From NCBI RefSeq assembly GCF_035222375.1, contig NW_026946363.1, positions 7,726,838-7,790,837 on the forward strand: a stretch of DNA of 64,000 nt, written 5' to 3'. Below the pieces are notes generated by a model. It did not search any database. It saw only the letters and a list, made by a program, of their open reading frames with translations, and was not told the origin of the DNA. Both the position numbers and the translations under genes were made by a program. This document shows, one piece after another, positions 43,901 to 56,151 of the stretch (its first letter is position 1; every line of letters begins with the position of its first letter). The stretch comes from Podospora pseudocomata. Its lineage: Eukaryota; Ascomycota; Sordariomycetes; Sordariales; Podosporaceae.

Positions 43901-46900
43901 ATCGCCAACGCCCTGGGGATGCCACCCAAGGACAATGCGACAGAGACTCATTCACCAAGAGCAGGATTCAGCCTTTTATCAACCATTACAAAGGAAGCTC
44001 GCTCTCTTCAAAAATCTCTTCCTTTCTTATTCTCTAGCGGCGAGCCTGTCAGTGCCGAGGATGTCGTCAGTTGTGCCTCTCGTGTATTTGATGCCGCCAC
44101 GAGTCGCCAGGTGGTTGATTTCATTGAGGGCAACCAAGTCGCTGTTGTAAGAGTTGTGTTCGAAGCCCTTACTGAATTTCAAATTGCCATTCATTCGACA
44201 CGAAAGTGGCCGAAGAAGCTGGTGCTGGTTCCAGGCGGCGCACCAGGCACATTCGAGGCTGAGGTCAGGTTGACTGGAGAGCTCACCGCTACTGATCGAG
44301 CCTGGATTGCAGGGATCTCCACCACTCCTATAACTCTCAAGCAAGCATTGGACAAAGTTGCTAGGAAATCCGTCGCTCAGCGCGAGGTCCTCAACCGACG
44401 ATTTAGTCCTGTAAAGAACCCTTCAAGTTCGGTGCAGAAGCTCCTGGGGTCCACGGAACCTCAGGTGTCTATATTCGCCACGTCCTCGACAACGACGGAC
44501 GGCAAGTCCACATTGGACGAGTTTCAAAGTCTGACAGAAAGTGAGAGTCTCGTTGCCACTTATCGATCAGCATTTCTTGAACTCGCAAAACCGCTTGTCG
44601 TCCGAGAGCTTTTCGAAAAGCTCATCACCAAGGCCGTCGAGGAAGTGATCCCCAATGCGGATATTGGCATCATCCCACTGTTGTTGGGAAAGGTCGTGAC
44701 CATTACGACACACGGTGCCAAAGAGTCTGCTTTTTCAGCACTGCAGCGGATTGCTGAGGCTGATCTGAGGTCCTCTTCTGATAGCAAAGACCCAACAGAA
44801 ATGGTCGACGTCTTCTTTCAGCCAACTGCTACCGACACGTACACGTTTGCCTATGTTGGGCCTGACACCAAGGATTCACCAGTCCTCGCAATCAACGGGC
44901 TCGAAATGCCATTAGACAGCACGGCTCTGACATGGATGCCGTACAACCTGGCTGTTGGGCAACCCCATCATCTCAAAGGGAATTTTCCAGTCGACCATCT
45001 CCACTGGTTCACGGCCAAAGCACCCACGCCTCAAGCACTAGGACGGGACTCAATCCTGGCTACCACAAAAGCTACGGAGGTTGCCGACATAGAAGCAAAA
45101 ATTCGGCGTGCTGCTAGTCTGTGCTCATTAACGGCGCTGACGGCCGATGAGATTGAGTTTTTGCAAAGGGTGTCCTCGGATGAGAACAAAGTACTACCCA
45201 TCAACTTCAGTACCCCAAAGCTCAAAACATTGATGCTCCTAAGGAAATATCTTGATCTTCGCAGCGGGCTCATGCTGAATGTAGAGGCGTCATCTACTAA
45301 CTGCAACCGCTTGATCGATCTTTTTGCTTGGCTATCTCAAACAACCAGCGCCACTGTGGTTGCGATTGCAGCGAAGCTCAATTCTTGCACCGGCTGGAGC
45401 CAAGACCGTCTCACCGTGACCCTGCAGCAGAAGTATCCTTCTCTTGAAGGTGCTGATCTTCTCCAGCGTCTCCGAAGCATTGATGCACTCTTATCGTTGC
45501 GAGATATCATGCTCATCGACCACCGTCTTAAGGTGGCCCTGGGCGGCAATTTTGGCGTCCCCATGTCGGCGCTCTTTGGCCTTGCGCAGCCACGCAAGAC
45601 CCTCTCCTCTCTTGAGGACGCGTCGTCAGCGGGGAGTCTCCAGGCCCGTTTATCACCAGGACAGCGCAACAAATCGGAAGCCGCTTTGGCGGAGAACCGG
45701 AGACGAGCTCTTGTGACGTACATCTTGCAACACGAAGACCTACGGGAGCAGCTGGGCATCCACGATGCCGATGGGCTCTTTGAACACTTGCTGATAGACG
45801 TACAGATGGGGCCTGAGCTGCGCACCTCGCGGATAAAGTTGGCTGTGGGCATCATCCAACTGTTTGTTCAGCGTTGCTTAATCGGAAAGGAGAAGGCAGT
45901 ACCCAAAGGGACAATCACTCGAGATGACTGGCAGTGGCGGGAGCAATACAGTGTCTGGGAAGCTCACCGCAAGCTGTTTCTCTACCCCGAGAACTGGCTG
46001 GATTCCACCCTGCGAGACGATAAGAGTCAGGTCTTTGAGCAGTTTGAAGCGAGCTTGATGCAAAAGGGCCTCAGCATGGAGACCTTCAGAGACTCCATCA
46101 AGGCTTATCTCTATGGCTTGAATGAGATTTCGAGCCTCGAGGTGGTGGCCTTCGCACATGACCCTGACGTCGGGGCGGACGAAGATGTCTTCCACATCTT
46201 TTCCAGAACACGGGTGTCGCCATACACGTTCTACTACCGCTCCCTAACTGTCCTGCACGCTCCGTACGGATGCTTTTGGAGGCCTTGGCAGAGGATGGAC
46301 ATGGACATCCCATCAACCGAGACTGAGTGGGACGGCAAAAAGCTCGGGACGACAGGCACGTATCTGGTGCCTGTGGTGGACGGTTCGCGGCTCTATCTCT
46401 TCATGCCACAGCTCGTGGCAAGGACAGTTTCCCACGAGAACGGCATGAAGGCAGTGTTCGCCCTCGACAAGTTCGAAAAACTGCGCGAGACCACAACTGC
46501 CACTGTCAAGCCGAAACGCATTTGGGAGTTGACCATGTCTTGGACCGAGCTCGTCCGCGGTTCTTGGTCGCCCAAGCGTGTTTGTTCGGGTACCATTGCG
46601 GTAGAGAATGAGCCTGCCGTGACAGACTTCCGCTTCGATCCAGTGTTTGAAAGGAATCGGACGGGCGTGGCAATGGGAAACAAGCTGACTTTGCTCGTCA
46701 GCCACCATGGTGACAGCAAAGACCCTGGACTTGGAACCGTTATCGGCGCTTTCGTGTTTTGTGAGGACCAGATGGGTGTGGTTGTGGACAAAGAGAGTGA
46801 CGTTATGCTTGGCATGTCATCAAACCGTCGGCCCTTCACCGTAGCGTTCCAGAAGCCTACAGCGACCGGCGTGAAGGCTACCTCGCAAGCCGTCAAGACA

Positions 46901-49900
46901 GAGCTTGACACTCTCTATGGTCCTCATAGTGAAAAAGGGTGGAGGCCTATCCTTTTTGTGCCACGTACTCTCGAGGGCGCAAACAACAGGGCCGCCTCAA
47001 CAAGAAAGTTGGAGTCGATCACTTGGACTATGTCCTATGGGGAAGACATCCAACCTCTAGGTCTTGCCCTCAGCTCACACCGAGCTGACGGAACCAGTGT
47101 GAGCTACTTCACTGTACCTCAAGTCAAGTTTGAAAGACAACGCCAGTGGGGACCGGACGATCTGGACACGAAGACGAGGACAGTCATGATGGATCATGGC
47201 TTCTCCCACCAGCTCATGCAGAGAGCAAGCGTGCGGTCAGGGCCTGTGAACCAAGTGTTCGACTACCTCGGTGGAAGGGTACCTCAGGAGTTTACCGAGA
47301 GCTTCGGGCGTTACGGCGCGCAACCAGACAACCCACTCAGTGCGCGACACCACGAACTAAGCCAGCCCATGGCTGTTTACGACTGGGAGGTTGGACTTCA
47401 CTGCATCATGCTCGCCGTGGAAAGATTCTTTGCTACCCAGCAATTTGAGGAGGCCCTCGAGGTCGCACGGTTGGTGTTTGACCCCACGACAGAATTGGAG
47501 GTCCATCGCCTCGTCACACGCACAGTTGACAAGGAGGTGGTGAGGGAAGGCGAAAAGATTGTTATCAAAGAATCAGTCACCTCAATGGAGAAGTTGGACC
47601 AAAAGTCCTGCTGGCGATTTCCTCCTTTTCAGGACATTGCGCGGAGGATTGCCGCCGAGGGACAAGACAGTCCTGTGGATCTTGACTCGGGCATGCCAGC
47701 GGATATCAAGCTCGCTTTGCTGGAGCGCCGCTCTCATGGCGCTCTTGTACACGCCTCGGCTCGGGGCCGACCCCAAGCATATATGAAGTGGATCGTCATG
47801 AAGTACGCCGAAATTCTCGTTGCAGCTGGCGATGTGCACTTCCGCCGTGGAACGATGGAAGCCCTGCCCCTGGCGACTCAGCGATACATCGAGGCATCCC
47901 ACGTTCTCGGCCCCGAGCCGCCCAAGATGCCCCAGCTGGTATCCAAGCGGAAGGCCGCGGTGTACACCTTCCAAACATACGCCTCGCTGTCCGAGAAGGA
48001 GGTCTCCAACGATCTTGGCCTGCCATTTTCTGCCGAACTGGTCAAGGCTGGAGACGTTGGGGCTGACACAAGTGGAAAGACTGGTGCCGATCCAGGCACG
48101 CTTGGTGTCATTCGGACATCCTACTTTCGTGTGCCATTGAACCCAAAGTTTAAGGAGCTCCGGAACACAATCCACACGCGTCTGTACAATATCCGCAACT
48201 CTCTCGACATCGATGGGCGGCCGGTGACATATGCCCTATTGGAGCCCCCAATTGACCCTGGCGCCCTTGTGGCCCTCAGCAAGCAGGGTGTGGGCGCATC
48301 TGAGGCCCTCGGTTTGACGCTGGCTGATCAAGAGGGGCCTCTCCCACGACAAAGATTCGAGATACTTCTTCGCCGCGCTCAAGACCTCGTGTCCGAACTC
48401 CGATCATTTGGTGAGCGCCTCTTGTCCGCCATTGAGAGGAAGGAGGGCGAGGTTCTCAACGTCCTCCGCGCCAAGCACACAACATCAATCACGCAGATGA
48501 TGCTCGCCATCAAGCAGCTCAACCTCACCGAGGCGCAGAAGTCGATTGAATCCCTTCAGGTCAACCGGGAGGCACAGGTGTCTCAGCTGGAGTTTTACCT
48601 GCGTTTGATCGGGGAGGACCCAAAGAAGAAGATTCCCTCGCCCAAGGATGCTTGGGAGGATATCGCACAGGACATCGACGTGCCCACCAACGACGATTTG
48701 CGCATGTCGTCCTATGAGCGGATGGAGATGGACATGTCCAACGCGGCCTCGGCGTTGAATTTACTGTCTGCCGGGATAGACGCGTTGGTGGCGCCGCTCT
48801 GCGCCGTGCCCGAGATCGAAACCATGGCGAGCCCCATGGGGGTAGGCGCCTCGATCGGATTCGGCGGTCGGGACCTTGCCGCCGCCGTCCAGGCGGGATC
48901 CACTTCCTTGAAGATGCAGTCCATGGTAATATCGGAAGCCGGTAGTCTCGCCAGTCGCAAGGCGGGGCTCAGCAAGCAGTTGCAGGAGCGGCGTCTCCAG
49001 GCCAATATCAGGGGCCGAGAGATCAAGGGGATCGACAAGCAAATAGAGATGCAGGGGATTCGAGTCCGGGCTGCCGAGAAGGAGATAGAGGTGCAACAGT
49101 CTGAACTCGAAGATGCACGGCAGATGGAAACCTGGTACCGGAGCAAGTACACAAACGAACAGCTCTACGGCTGGCTCGAGAAGGAGCTGCGATCGCTATA
49201 CTACCAGGCCTACACTCTTGCCGTAGGTGCGGCCAAAAGGGCAGAGAGTTCCCTCGCCTTCGAGCAAGGCCGCAGCGTGTCCATCCTTAAGCCCGCCGGA
49301 TATTGGGACCCATCCCGCGAGGGCCTCCTCGCCGCCGACCACCTCTGGCTCGACCTCAAGCGGCTGGAATCTGCCCATACGCAAGGCCGGGGACACGACT
49401 ACGAGGTGACCAAAACCGTCTCCCTCCGCCAGATCGACCCCCTGGCCCTCCTCCGCCTCCGCTTCACGGGCAGCACGTCGTTCTCGCTCGGCGAGCATCT
49501 GTTCGACATGGACTTCCCGGGCCACTACATGCGCCGTCTTCGCTCCCTCGCCGTCTCCATCCCGGCCGTCGTCGGCCCCCACACCACCGTCAACGCAACC
49601 CTCACCCTGCAAACCCACCGGTACAGGGTCGTAGCCAACGCCGCGAACGGCTCCGAATACCGCTCCGCCGCCGCGGCCGCCTTCCGCACCGACCGGGTCC
49701 CCATCTCGTCCGTGGCGATCAGCTCCCCCTCCCACGACGCCGGCGTCTTTGAGCTCTCCTTCGCCGGGGAAAAATACATGCCATTCGAAGGCGCCGGCGC
49801 GGTGTCCAGCTGGCGCCTCGACCTCCCGACCGAGATGCCCAAGTTCGACTACGAGACCATCGCCGACGTGGTGCTTCACCTGCAGTACACCTCGCTCGAC

Positions 49901-50464
49901 GGCGGCGCGTGTCTGAAGAGAGCAGCCAACGAGTCGGTGCGCAGCATTGCGCAGGCCGTCCGAGCCGAGGGGGCCGGGCCGGAGGGGTTCTGGGCTGTGT
50001 GGGACTTGAAGAACGACTTTGTGAACGAGTGGTACGAGTTTAGCTGGAGGCTGCTGCAAGCCACGCGGGAGGGCAAAAAGATGGGTACTACTACTACTAC
50101 TATGCGGGGGCAGGAGGAGGAACAGGAAGTCTCGTTGAGGCTTGGGGATCTGAAGGATCGGCTGCCGTTTTGGTCGAGGAGGGAACCCGCTCTGGAGATC
50201 AAGTCGGTGGCGCTTCTGTCCAAGAACGCGCGGTTGGTGGGCGCGCTTGAGGTTGGGGGTGTCGATACGGCGGGGCTCCCGGCTGAGGTGACGGATGTTG
50301 GCTGTTGCAGGATGAGGAGCTGGTCAGGATTGACTGGTGTGACGAGCCTGGATGGGTGGGAGGTCAAGATCGACAGCAAGGTTCAGGTCTTGGGGGAGAA
50401 GGAGGACAAGGTTGAGGCTGTCTATTTGTTGATCAACTATGGGTTTGGGGCGAGGAAGGTCTGA
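40993..50464 (+). CDS. TcA-type component of a Tc (ABC) toxin-like complex
   Basis: Exon 1 40993-41107, a 52-nt intron 41108-41159 (GTGGGA donor, CTAAC branch, TAG acceptor), exon 2 41160-50464: 3139 aa, slightly longer than the ~2500 aa of bacterial TcdA. An ATG at 41081 would start inside exon 1 and read through the intron. Domain order matches TcA: an N-terminal VRP1/SpvA-like shell region; a PA14-like module near residue 1255 (T-D-T-Y-T-F-A-Y-V-G); the ABC-toxin N / neuraminidase-like region with Y-P-E-N-W-L-D (~1650); then a long helical pore/coiled-coil region ending W-Y-R-S-K-Y-T-N-E-Q-L-Y-G-W (~2700) and a TcB-binding C-terminus. In bacteria TcA forms a pentameric bell that injects the TcB-TcC cargo. 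No signal peptide is seen. Confidence 0.92.
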
Positions 50465-50792
50465 ATGGGCGTGGTTGGGTGCCCGATTTCATGGTCCTCG
50501 ACTCGTATCAAACAAACTCAAAATATGATGATCTTCACAAAGCATTGATAGGTATAAAAGGCCTTAGAAGAGAGTTAAGAGGCCCTTTACTAAGTTTTGG
50601 GACCGAGGGAGAGTCCGTAAAGGTTCTTTGATACTATCGCAGTTTCCATTCTTCTATCCATAGCGTGATACTGGCGCAACGAGCCTCAGCAGATTCACTG
50701 TGAGTTTCAATGCTTCAGATTTGTTTCATTAACATAACCGATACTGTATCAGCGAATATCTTACACACGAGCACTCATTACGTACTGCCCAG
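50465..50792. other. Convergent intergenic region, TcA-like / cysteine synthase
   Basis: 328 bases between convergent stops, AT-richer than both genes. It likely holds both polyadenylation regions; nothing else is seen. Confidence 0.4.
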
Positions 50793-51614
50793 CTAATCTA
50801 CGCCATTCCATACATCATCACCATATCCCCTCCTTCTCAACCACCCTTCCAACACCCCCCATCCTCCATCTGTGCAAAACACTTCTCTCTTCTTGCCAAT
50901 TTTCTTGCTGGCCCCTCTGAGCATAGAAGCCGCCATCTTCCCCGAGTCGCCATCCAAACAAACAACAAGTGTTTGTCTCTCATCATCTTCGTCCCTGTGA
51001 TCCAACACACCAGCCTCTTTGAACGCGGCATTCATTTCCTTCCATCTCTCATAAACAGCCTGCGGATCCCCATAAAAGTCTTCCTTTGTCGCTGACAATG
51101 GAATATTCACCGCATTCCTCAGATGAGATTTGACAAACTCCGCTCTTGGCCGTACATCGATGACCTTCACCATCGAAGGGAGCTGTGACTCAACACTGGT
51201 TGTCGTAGCGACACTGTACACGGAGGATGATGGTGAGGCCGATGAGAAAATCGTCGAGGCAGACTCCGAGATGTCTGACACCGCGCCTGGAGAGCAATCC
51301 CCGAACATCCCCTCAACTGGCTGCTGTTCCTGTCTGGACGTCCTTGATGTTCGTGTTGTTGTGCAAGCACAAGAAGAGGGCACCATGCACAGCATCTCCA
51401 GATCGTACTTCCCAGCACCCTCCCCAACCAACATATCGACCGCTTGTTCTGGCGTGAGGAACCATCTCTCGTCGTAAGGGTCTTGGTCAACCTCCAACAA
51501 GCACTGTTACTTGGTCAGTCATACTCCTTTTTTTCCCGTGCTTTGATGACAGCATACCTGATTCCTGATTCCGGGAAACTCCTCTTCTCCCAACTTTTGA
51601 TAGTACAACTCCAT

Positions 51615-52031
51615 TGTTACGCCCCAAGCGTAATACCCCTGTACAGGAACCACTGGGTGTCACGGTTCTGGAAGACAGTGGGGCCACGAGGGACCGATCA
51701 GGAGCGGGCCGGGGACCGTCTGTAAGTCAACGGTCCACGGTCCAGTATCGGCCAATCAGGAGCGGACCGGAGACCGTCTGTAAGTCAACGGTCCACGGTC
51801 CACTGGTCTATATACACGGAGGAACTGGCTGGTGTAGATAGACAGTTCCTCATGCAAGCAATCAAGTTCATTTGTCTACAATCTACTCTCAGTAGCTCTT
51901 TGTTAGAACAACCTGTTGTTGACAGTGAACCCGTGTCTGAGACGCTTGTCACAACCTTCGATCATCCTGTCATATTCACCTCTGGCGTACTGCCTTGCAG
52001 TCTGTATCCATTTCTGGTGCAGGTTGTAACA
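51615..52031. mobile_element. Solo LTR of a retrotransposon, inserted in the cysteine synthase gene
   Basis: 417 bp beginning TGTTAC and ending GTAACA (TG...CA ends), flanked by 5-base target copies TCCAT (51610-51614) and TTCAT (52032-52036) that differ at one base, a C/T change. It has no coding capacity. A TATA-like GTCTATATACA is at about 51806. It differs from the 591-bp Copia LTRs further right, so it belongs to another family; the internal region was presumably lost by LTR recombination. Confidence 0.85.
51697..51802. repeat. Direct repeat inside the solo LTR
   Basis: Two 48-bp copies (51697-51744 and 51755-51802) with a few differences, period 58 bases, rich in CGGTCCACGGTCCA words. 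Likely U3 promoter/enhancer repeats of the LTR. Confidence 0.8.
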
Positions 52032-53171
52032 TTCATATACTGATACGGCAAATCCGCACACAAAAACACACAGTTCACCTCTCCTCTTTCATCCCTCTTT
52101 AACCCCTCGGTTCCATTCTCTCTTAACCACTCCAGCAGTCCATGAAGTGCCTCCCCTGATGACGGCCCGCAGATAATCCCATACCTGCTCAGCCTCATAC
52201 TCATCCTGAAAGAATCCTCGCTCTTGACACTAACAAACTCATCAATCGTCTCCCTCCACGGAAACGGACTTGACTCAAACCCTGGAAAATGCCTCGGTCC
52301 CGGTGTTGGATCCCCAAAGACATTGCAAACTCCCACAACTTTGATGTCAGAAGAAAGATGAGATTTGAGACATCGCCCCGTGCCAGTTATGCAACCCCCT
52401 GTCCCAATAGTAGAGCAAAGAACCGACAAAGAGGGCATTTGCAGCGCGAGTTGGGGGGCAGTGTGGTTGTAGTGTGATTGCCAGTTCTATCCCATCATCA
52501 GTCCAGTCCACACACTAAGGGAAAAAAAACGTTCAACTCACCGCATCATTATCATACTGCCCCAGATAACACACCTCCTCCTCCTCCCTCGCCTTCCTCC
52601 TCAGTCTCGCCATGATCCCTTTCGGGTCTGACGGTTCCTGCTGTGCCAACCCGCCATACAACGATCTACCATCTCGTCAGCACCCCTCTCAATCCCATTT
52701 TCCAAGAATACTCACATCCCCACCCCAAAAAACCTCAACACCCTCAAACTCTCCCTCGTCTTCTTATTCGTCACCCAAGCCTCAACCCCCTCATGTCCCC
52801 ACAACGCCCGTCCAATAACCCCCATGCTGAGCACCGTGCTCCCGGAGCTAGCCTCGACGATTCTTTTAGCGGTGCGGGCTTTGGGGGAGGTTTTGAGCAT
52901 CTCTAACGCTGTCCCACCAATAACACATCAGCAAGAAGAAGAACACATATCAGAAAAAGGGGGCCGATAAACCAGGAAGAGACTTGACATTCTGCGCCGG
53001 CAAAGCAGTCAACATCTTCGCATAAATCCTCACGCCATCCTTCCGGAATGGGTTCAACGCAGCAGGTAACTCGACCAGCGGCAGCGGTGGGTTCTGCTCA
53101 GGGTCAAAGTAGTTGGACAAGGAATCTGGACCGGAGAAGACGTTGAGGGGGTTGGGGTTTGTGTATGCCAT

Positions 53172-53952
53172 GTTGAAGGGCTATACAAAAATGGAATCCA
53201 AACAAAACGATGATAGTGTTCAAATTGCAAAACAAGGTGAACAAAGGTGAATGAATGTGTAAGATACCAAACATCCCCCCCCTAAATCGGAGCACCTCTC
53301 TGATGTAAATAACTCCCCCCTTCGGTCCCCCCCACCCGCATACATGTTCCGTCGTCACCAAGTATGTACGTACCCTCTCCCGGAAATCCAGCCTGTCTAC
53401 CCACACACACACCACTCCCAGCAACTTGACACATGGGTTCTCCCATCACGCTGGAAAAGCACCCTCTGGGCAGGAGCTCGGCAAAGGTTGATCACCCACA
53501 CATCCTACCTACCAAGGTTCCTACCTACCTACCAAGGTTCCTACCCACCACCATCCCACAAGGCACCTCACCACCCCTCACCCGCCCCTGCCTCAAATTC
53601 CCTTGCCGGGGAACAAATCAAGTTACTCCCGCAAACTTGCTCTGATCTTGCGCACCTTGGTAGACAATAATCGAGCCCCGGCTGCACGGTCTAGGTAATG
53701 TAATGTCGCCATCCCGAACTCCCTAACCGAGAGGCTCGTGGTAGTTTGGGCCAAAATACCAATTCTCTTGGACCGCGCGCGGACGAATGAGAGCGCGCCG
53801 CACACCAACGCCGGTTGTGGGTCTCCATGCGGACAGGGGGGGGCCAAACTACCAATGCCAAACTACCAATTGGTGCTGTAGCCAATCAGAGACGAGAAAG
53901 AAAGAACCCGCTTTTTGGTCATCCCCATCCTTTTGTTCTCTCCTATATCCTT
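53172..53952. other. Intergenic region with short repeats
   Basis: 780 bases without a supported gene. It contains two copies of a 20-base unit (CTACCTACCAAGGTTC core) at 53505-53544, and CCAAACTACCAAT words at 53842-53872, with a related copy near 53750. It holds the cysteine synthase promoter and perhaps the 5' end of the helicase gene. Confidence 0.45.
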
Positions 53953-54003
53953 ATGATGATGATGATGAAGAAGAAGAAGAAGAAGAAGAAGAAGAAGAAG
54001 AAG
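53953..54003. repeat. (ATG)5(AAG)12 microsatellite
   Basis: Five ATG then twelve AAG triplets without interruption. In the frame leading into the helicase it would encode a Met-Lys or Asp-Glu run; its position before the conserved domain makes it likely part of the old gene's 5' coding or leader region. Confidence 0.9.
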
Positions 54004-55560
54004 ACGGCGGCGATAATCACAATTCAAAGTACGGTGCCGCAGCAGCCGACGCCGGTACCGACCTCCAACCCCAAACAAACCGCGGGGGAAGAAGAGAAAG
54101 AAAGAGAGGACGAAGAGGAGGCGTGGCTTCTATACAACGACGAACACCGCGCGTTGATATGCGCCTTGCATGGATACGCAGTGCAGAATCTCGAGGGCCC
54201 ACCTAAGAGACCGTCACCGGGATATCGACCGTAAAGCCCGCAACGACATCCTCCGCCAGCACCGGGGTCGGCCATCACAAGGGCCGGCAACTGAACAGCT
54301 CTCACCATACGGTGTCTCCAACCCGACCCGGCCTATCAGGGGCCTCGCTGTACACAAGGGCTATGCCTGCCTTTGGCCAGGTTGCGACGACGGTCATCTC
54401 ACGTTAAGTTGGAAGTGCTTGCGAGTGCACCTCAACGACAAGCACAACGCAAAAGGAGCCAGGGCCCAGAGGGACTGCTGGGCCAACGTGCACCTGCAGA
54501 CCTTCTTCACAGGACCCAAGAGGGCGGTCTTCTACTTTTGTGTCGAACCCTCCTCCGCTGCCGCCGGGGCGAGAGAGGGATGGAATAAAAGCAGTAGAGC
54601 GACGGTGCATTCGGACGATCGCAGTATCGTCTCGGACATTGCGCAGGGCTGGTCGCTGCAGCGAGAAACGCAGGAGAAGATGCAGAGGGTCATGGAGGAA
54701 GGGATCCTAAGACACGAAACGACAAACTGGCTAAAGCGGACCGGCTGGTCGATCCACTTCGCCGGAAGGAAAATTTAATGGACATCCAGGCCTGTAGTCG
54801 AATGCCCCGGTCGTGTGCGGACGATGAGCAGCGACGGATGACGGCCGCTTTGGACGGACTCTTCTTCGACCGCTGCATCGGCGGGCTAAAGAGCATGCCT
54901 CTCATGACCCGTCTGCTCCTGGCCAGCCCCGACCCTCAAGATGCACATAGCCGACCGTTTGGGCCATTGCAGGAGAAGACCAGCATGGATCGCTACTTGG
55001 TATACGTGAAGAGGTTCTTGTGCTATTGCCTCAATGTACTATCGCTCGAGGAAGAGGCGCTCTTCGCCAGCCACGGCTTCCGCTTTACACAGGCACAGAG
55101 GGACAATCTCGATCGGCTCCGGGTGCTTTTACAGGATGACGAACTACGGCCGGACGACGAGGAGCTCCAGGAACAGATTCTGCAGGTCCTAGCAGACTTC
55201 TGGATGCAGCGGCTCGACGGGGACCCCTTTGCGAGCCCGCTATGGCATTTCGTCGGCGTATTGGCGATCGACGGCGAGACGGGGCCAGCTGCGACCCGCC
55301 CATCTCTTTACCTACGTGCTTGCGGGTCTCGTGTTTACGGGGCGGGCGCTGCTCGCGGAGTGGGCCATCCCTACCCGAGAGCGGGCCGGCATGACGGACC
55401 TCGCGCAGCGGTTCGCCCGGGTTCGAGACGCCTGGCTCTGCAAGGCGACCTATTCCCCCATGGGCTACACGCTCAGCCTTCTGTTGTACGGAAGGAAGAT
55501 CGCGCAGGAGACTGGCAGTCGGCTGATGGTTTCCTGGAGTAAGACGGGCGAGATGATGTA
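53953..55560 (+). pseudogene. OrsD/RecQ-type helicase gene, 5' part (frameshifted)
   Basis: The conserved part begins near 54118 with E-H-R-A-L-I-C, then a C/H-rich block (H-L-R-D-R-H; C-L-W-P-G-C; H-L-N-D-K-H) like the zinc-finger domain of fungal OrsD-type proteins (DUF3505). It continues with G-W-S-I-H-F-A-G and D-I-Q-A-C-S-R-M-P, then a helical region up to base 55560. The frame shifts at least three times (near 54195, 54770 and 55285), while the encoded protein stays continuous across frames. The Copia element splits the gene after E-M-M-Y; the same frame resumes at 61533 beyond the 5-base target copy. The true start is unclear. Members often lie near telomeres. Confidence 0.8.
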
Positions 55561-56151
55561 TGTTAAAATGCAGCATTTATTCATGGAATTTTACAGCACT
55601 TGTTTATGGAATTCTCCGCCCACATTGTTCTCAACGGCTCACCCACAGCGCTCTCAACGGCTCGCCCACAGCGCTTTCAACGGCTCGCCCACAAGTGTTC
55701 TCAACGGCTCCCAGGACTCCTCACCGGATCTCCGGACAAGCTCTTGACCGGACCTCCGAACAATGAGAGATATGAGAAGCATCATGAGCGACTCGAGCAC
55801 CTCATCAATGAGATCATAGATTCAAGTTACTGAATAAGGATGATAAGGGAGTTCAGGTGCTCATAAAGAGCCCTCTTCCAATTGCAATGGTTTTTCTGCT
55901 TCCTTCTCTCCTTAAGAAACAATAAGTCAAGACAGTCAATAAGATTGATCATTTACAGTATTTTATGAGACTACAACATCTCAGTTCACTACTCTCTGTA
56001 TTTGCAGGTAATACCTGTTGCACTTTCTTCCTTCGACAACCGCGTCGTCGTACTCAGCAGCACAGTCCGACACTCGCCAAGTTCTTGGGTAACTGCTTCA
56101 CCCTCCTGAGACCCCTGTAGCTACAGTGCTCTCAGCGACCCCATTCTAACA
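55561..56151 (+). repeat. Left LTR of the Copia element
   Basis: 591 bp. It contains four tandem 23-24-bp units (55627 to about 55712) built on CTCAACGGCTC. It is identical to the right LTR except one T fewer in a T-run near 55890 and a C/T change near 55993. Confidence 0.95.

Larger units (their letters stand above)
50793..53171 (-). pseudogene. Cysteine-synthase-like PLP enzyme fused to rhodanese domain, broken by a solo LTR
   Basis: Reading leftwards: exons 52973-53171, 52716-52908, 52542-52665, then 52486 to 51558 (interrupted), then 50793-51503; introns of 64, 50, 55 and 54 nt. The first ~330 residues are an OASS-type PLP fold (S-S-G-S-T-V-L-S-M-G; S-T-I-G-T-G-G-C-I-T-G-T-G; I-C-G-P-S-S-G-E). 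The last ~200 are a rhodanese domain (V-I-D-V-R-P-R-A-E-F; V-V-C-L-D-G-D-S-G). The 417-bp LTR at 51615-52031 lies in the coding exon and brings an early stop. Leaving out the LTR and one 5-base target copy restores a frame of 577 codons, which shows the insertion is the only break. The C-terminal half should now be lost unless the LTR is spliced out. Confidence 0.85.

Noticed and set aside
49196-50059. 287-codon minus-strand frame inside the TcA-like gene
   Set aside because: It results from the GC-rich codon pattern of the TcA frame; the sequence is Gly/Val/Glu-rich without domain features.
28248-50464. Bacterial contamination as the source of the Tc-like genes
   Set aside because: The genes are joined without a break to intron-bearing fungal genes, and the locus itself contains introns.
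53505-53544. Possible CRISPR-like short repeats
   Set aside because: Only two adjacent copies of a 20-base unit without unique spacers; simple tandem repeat in a eukaryotic genome.
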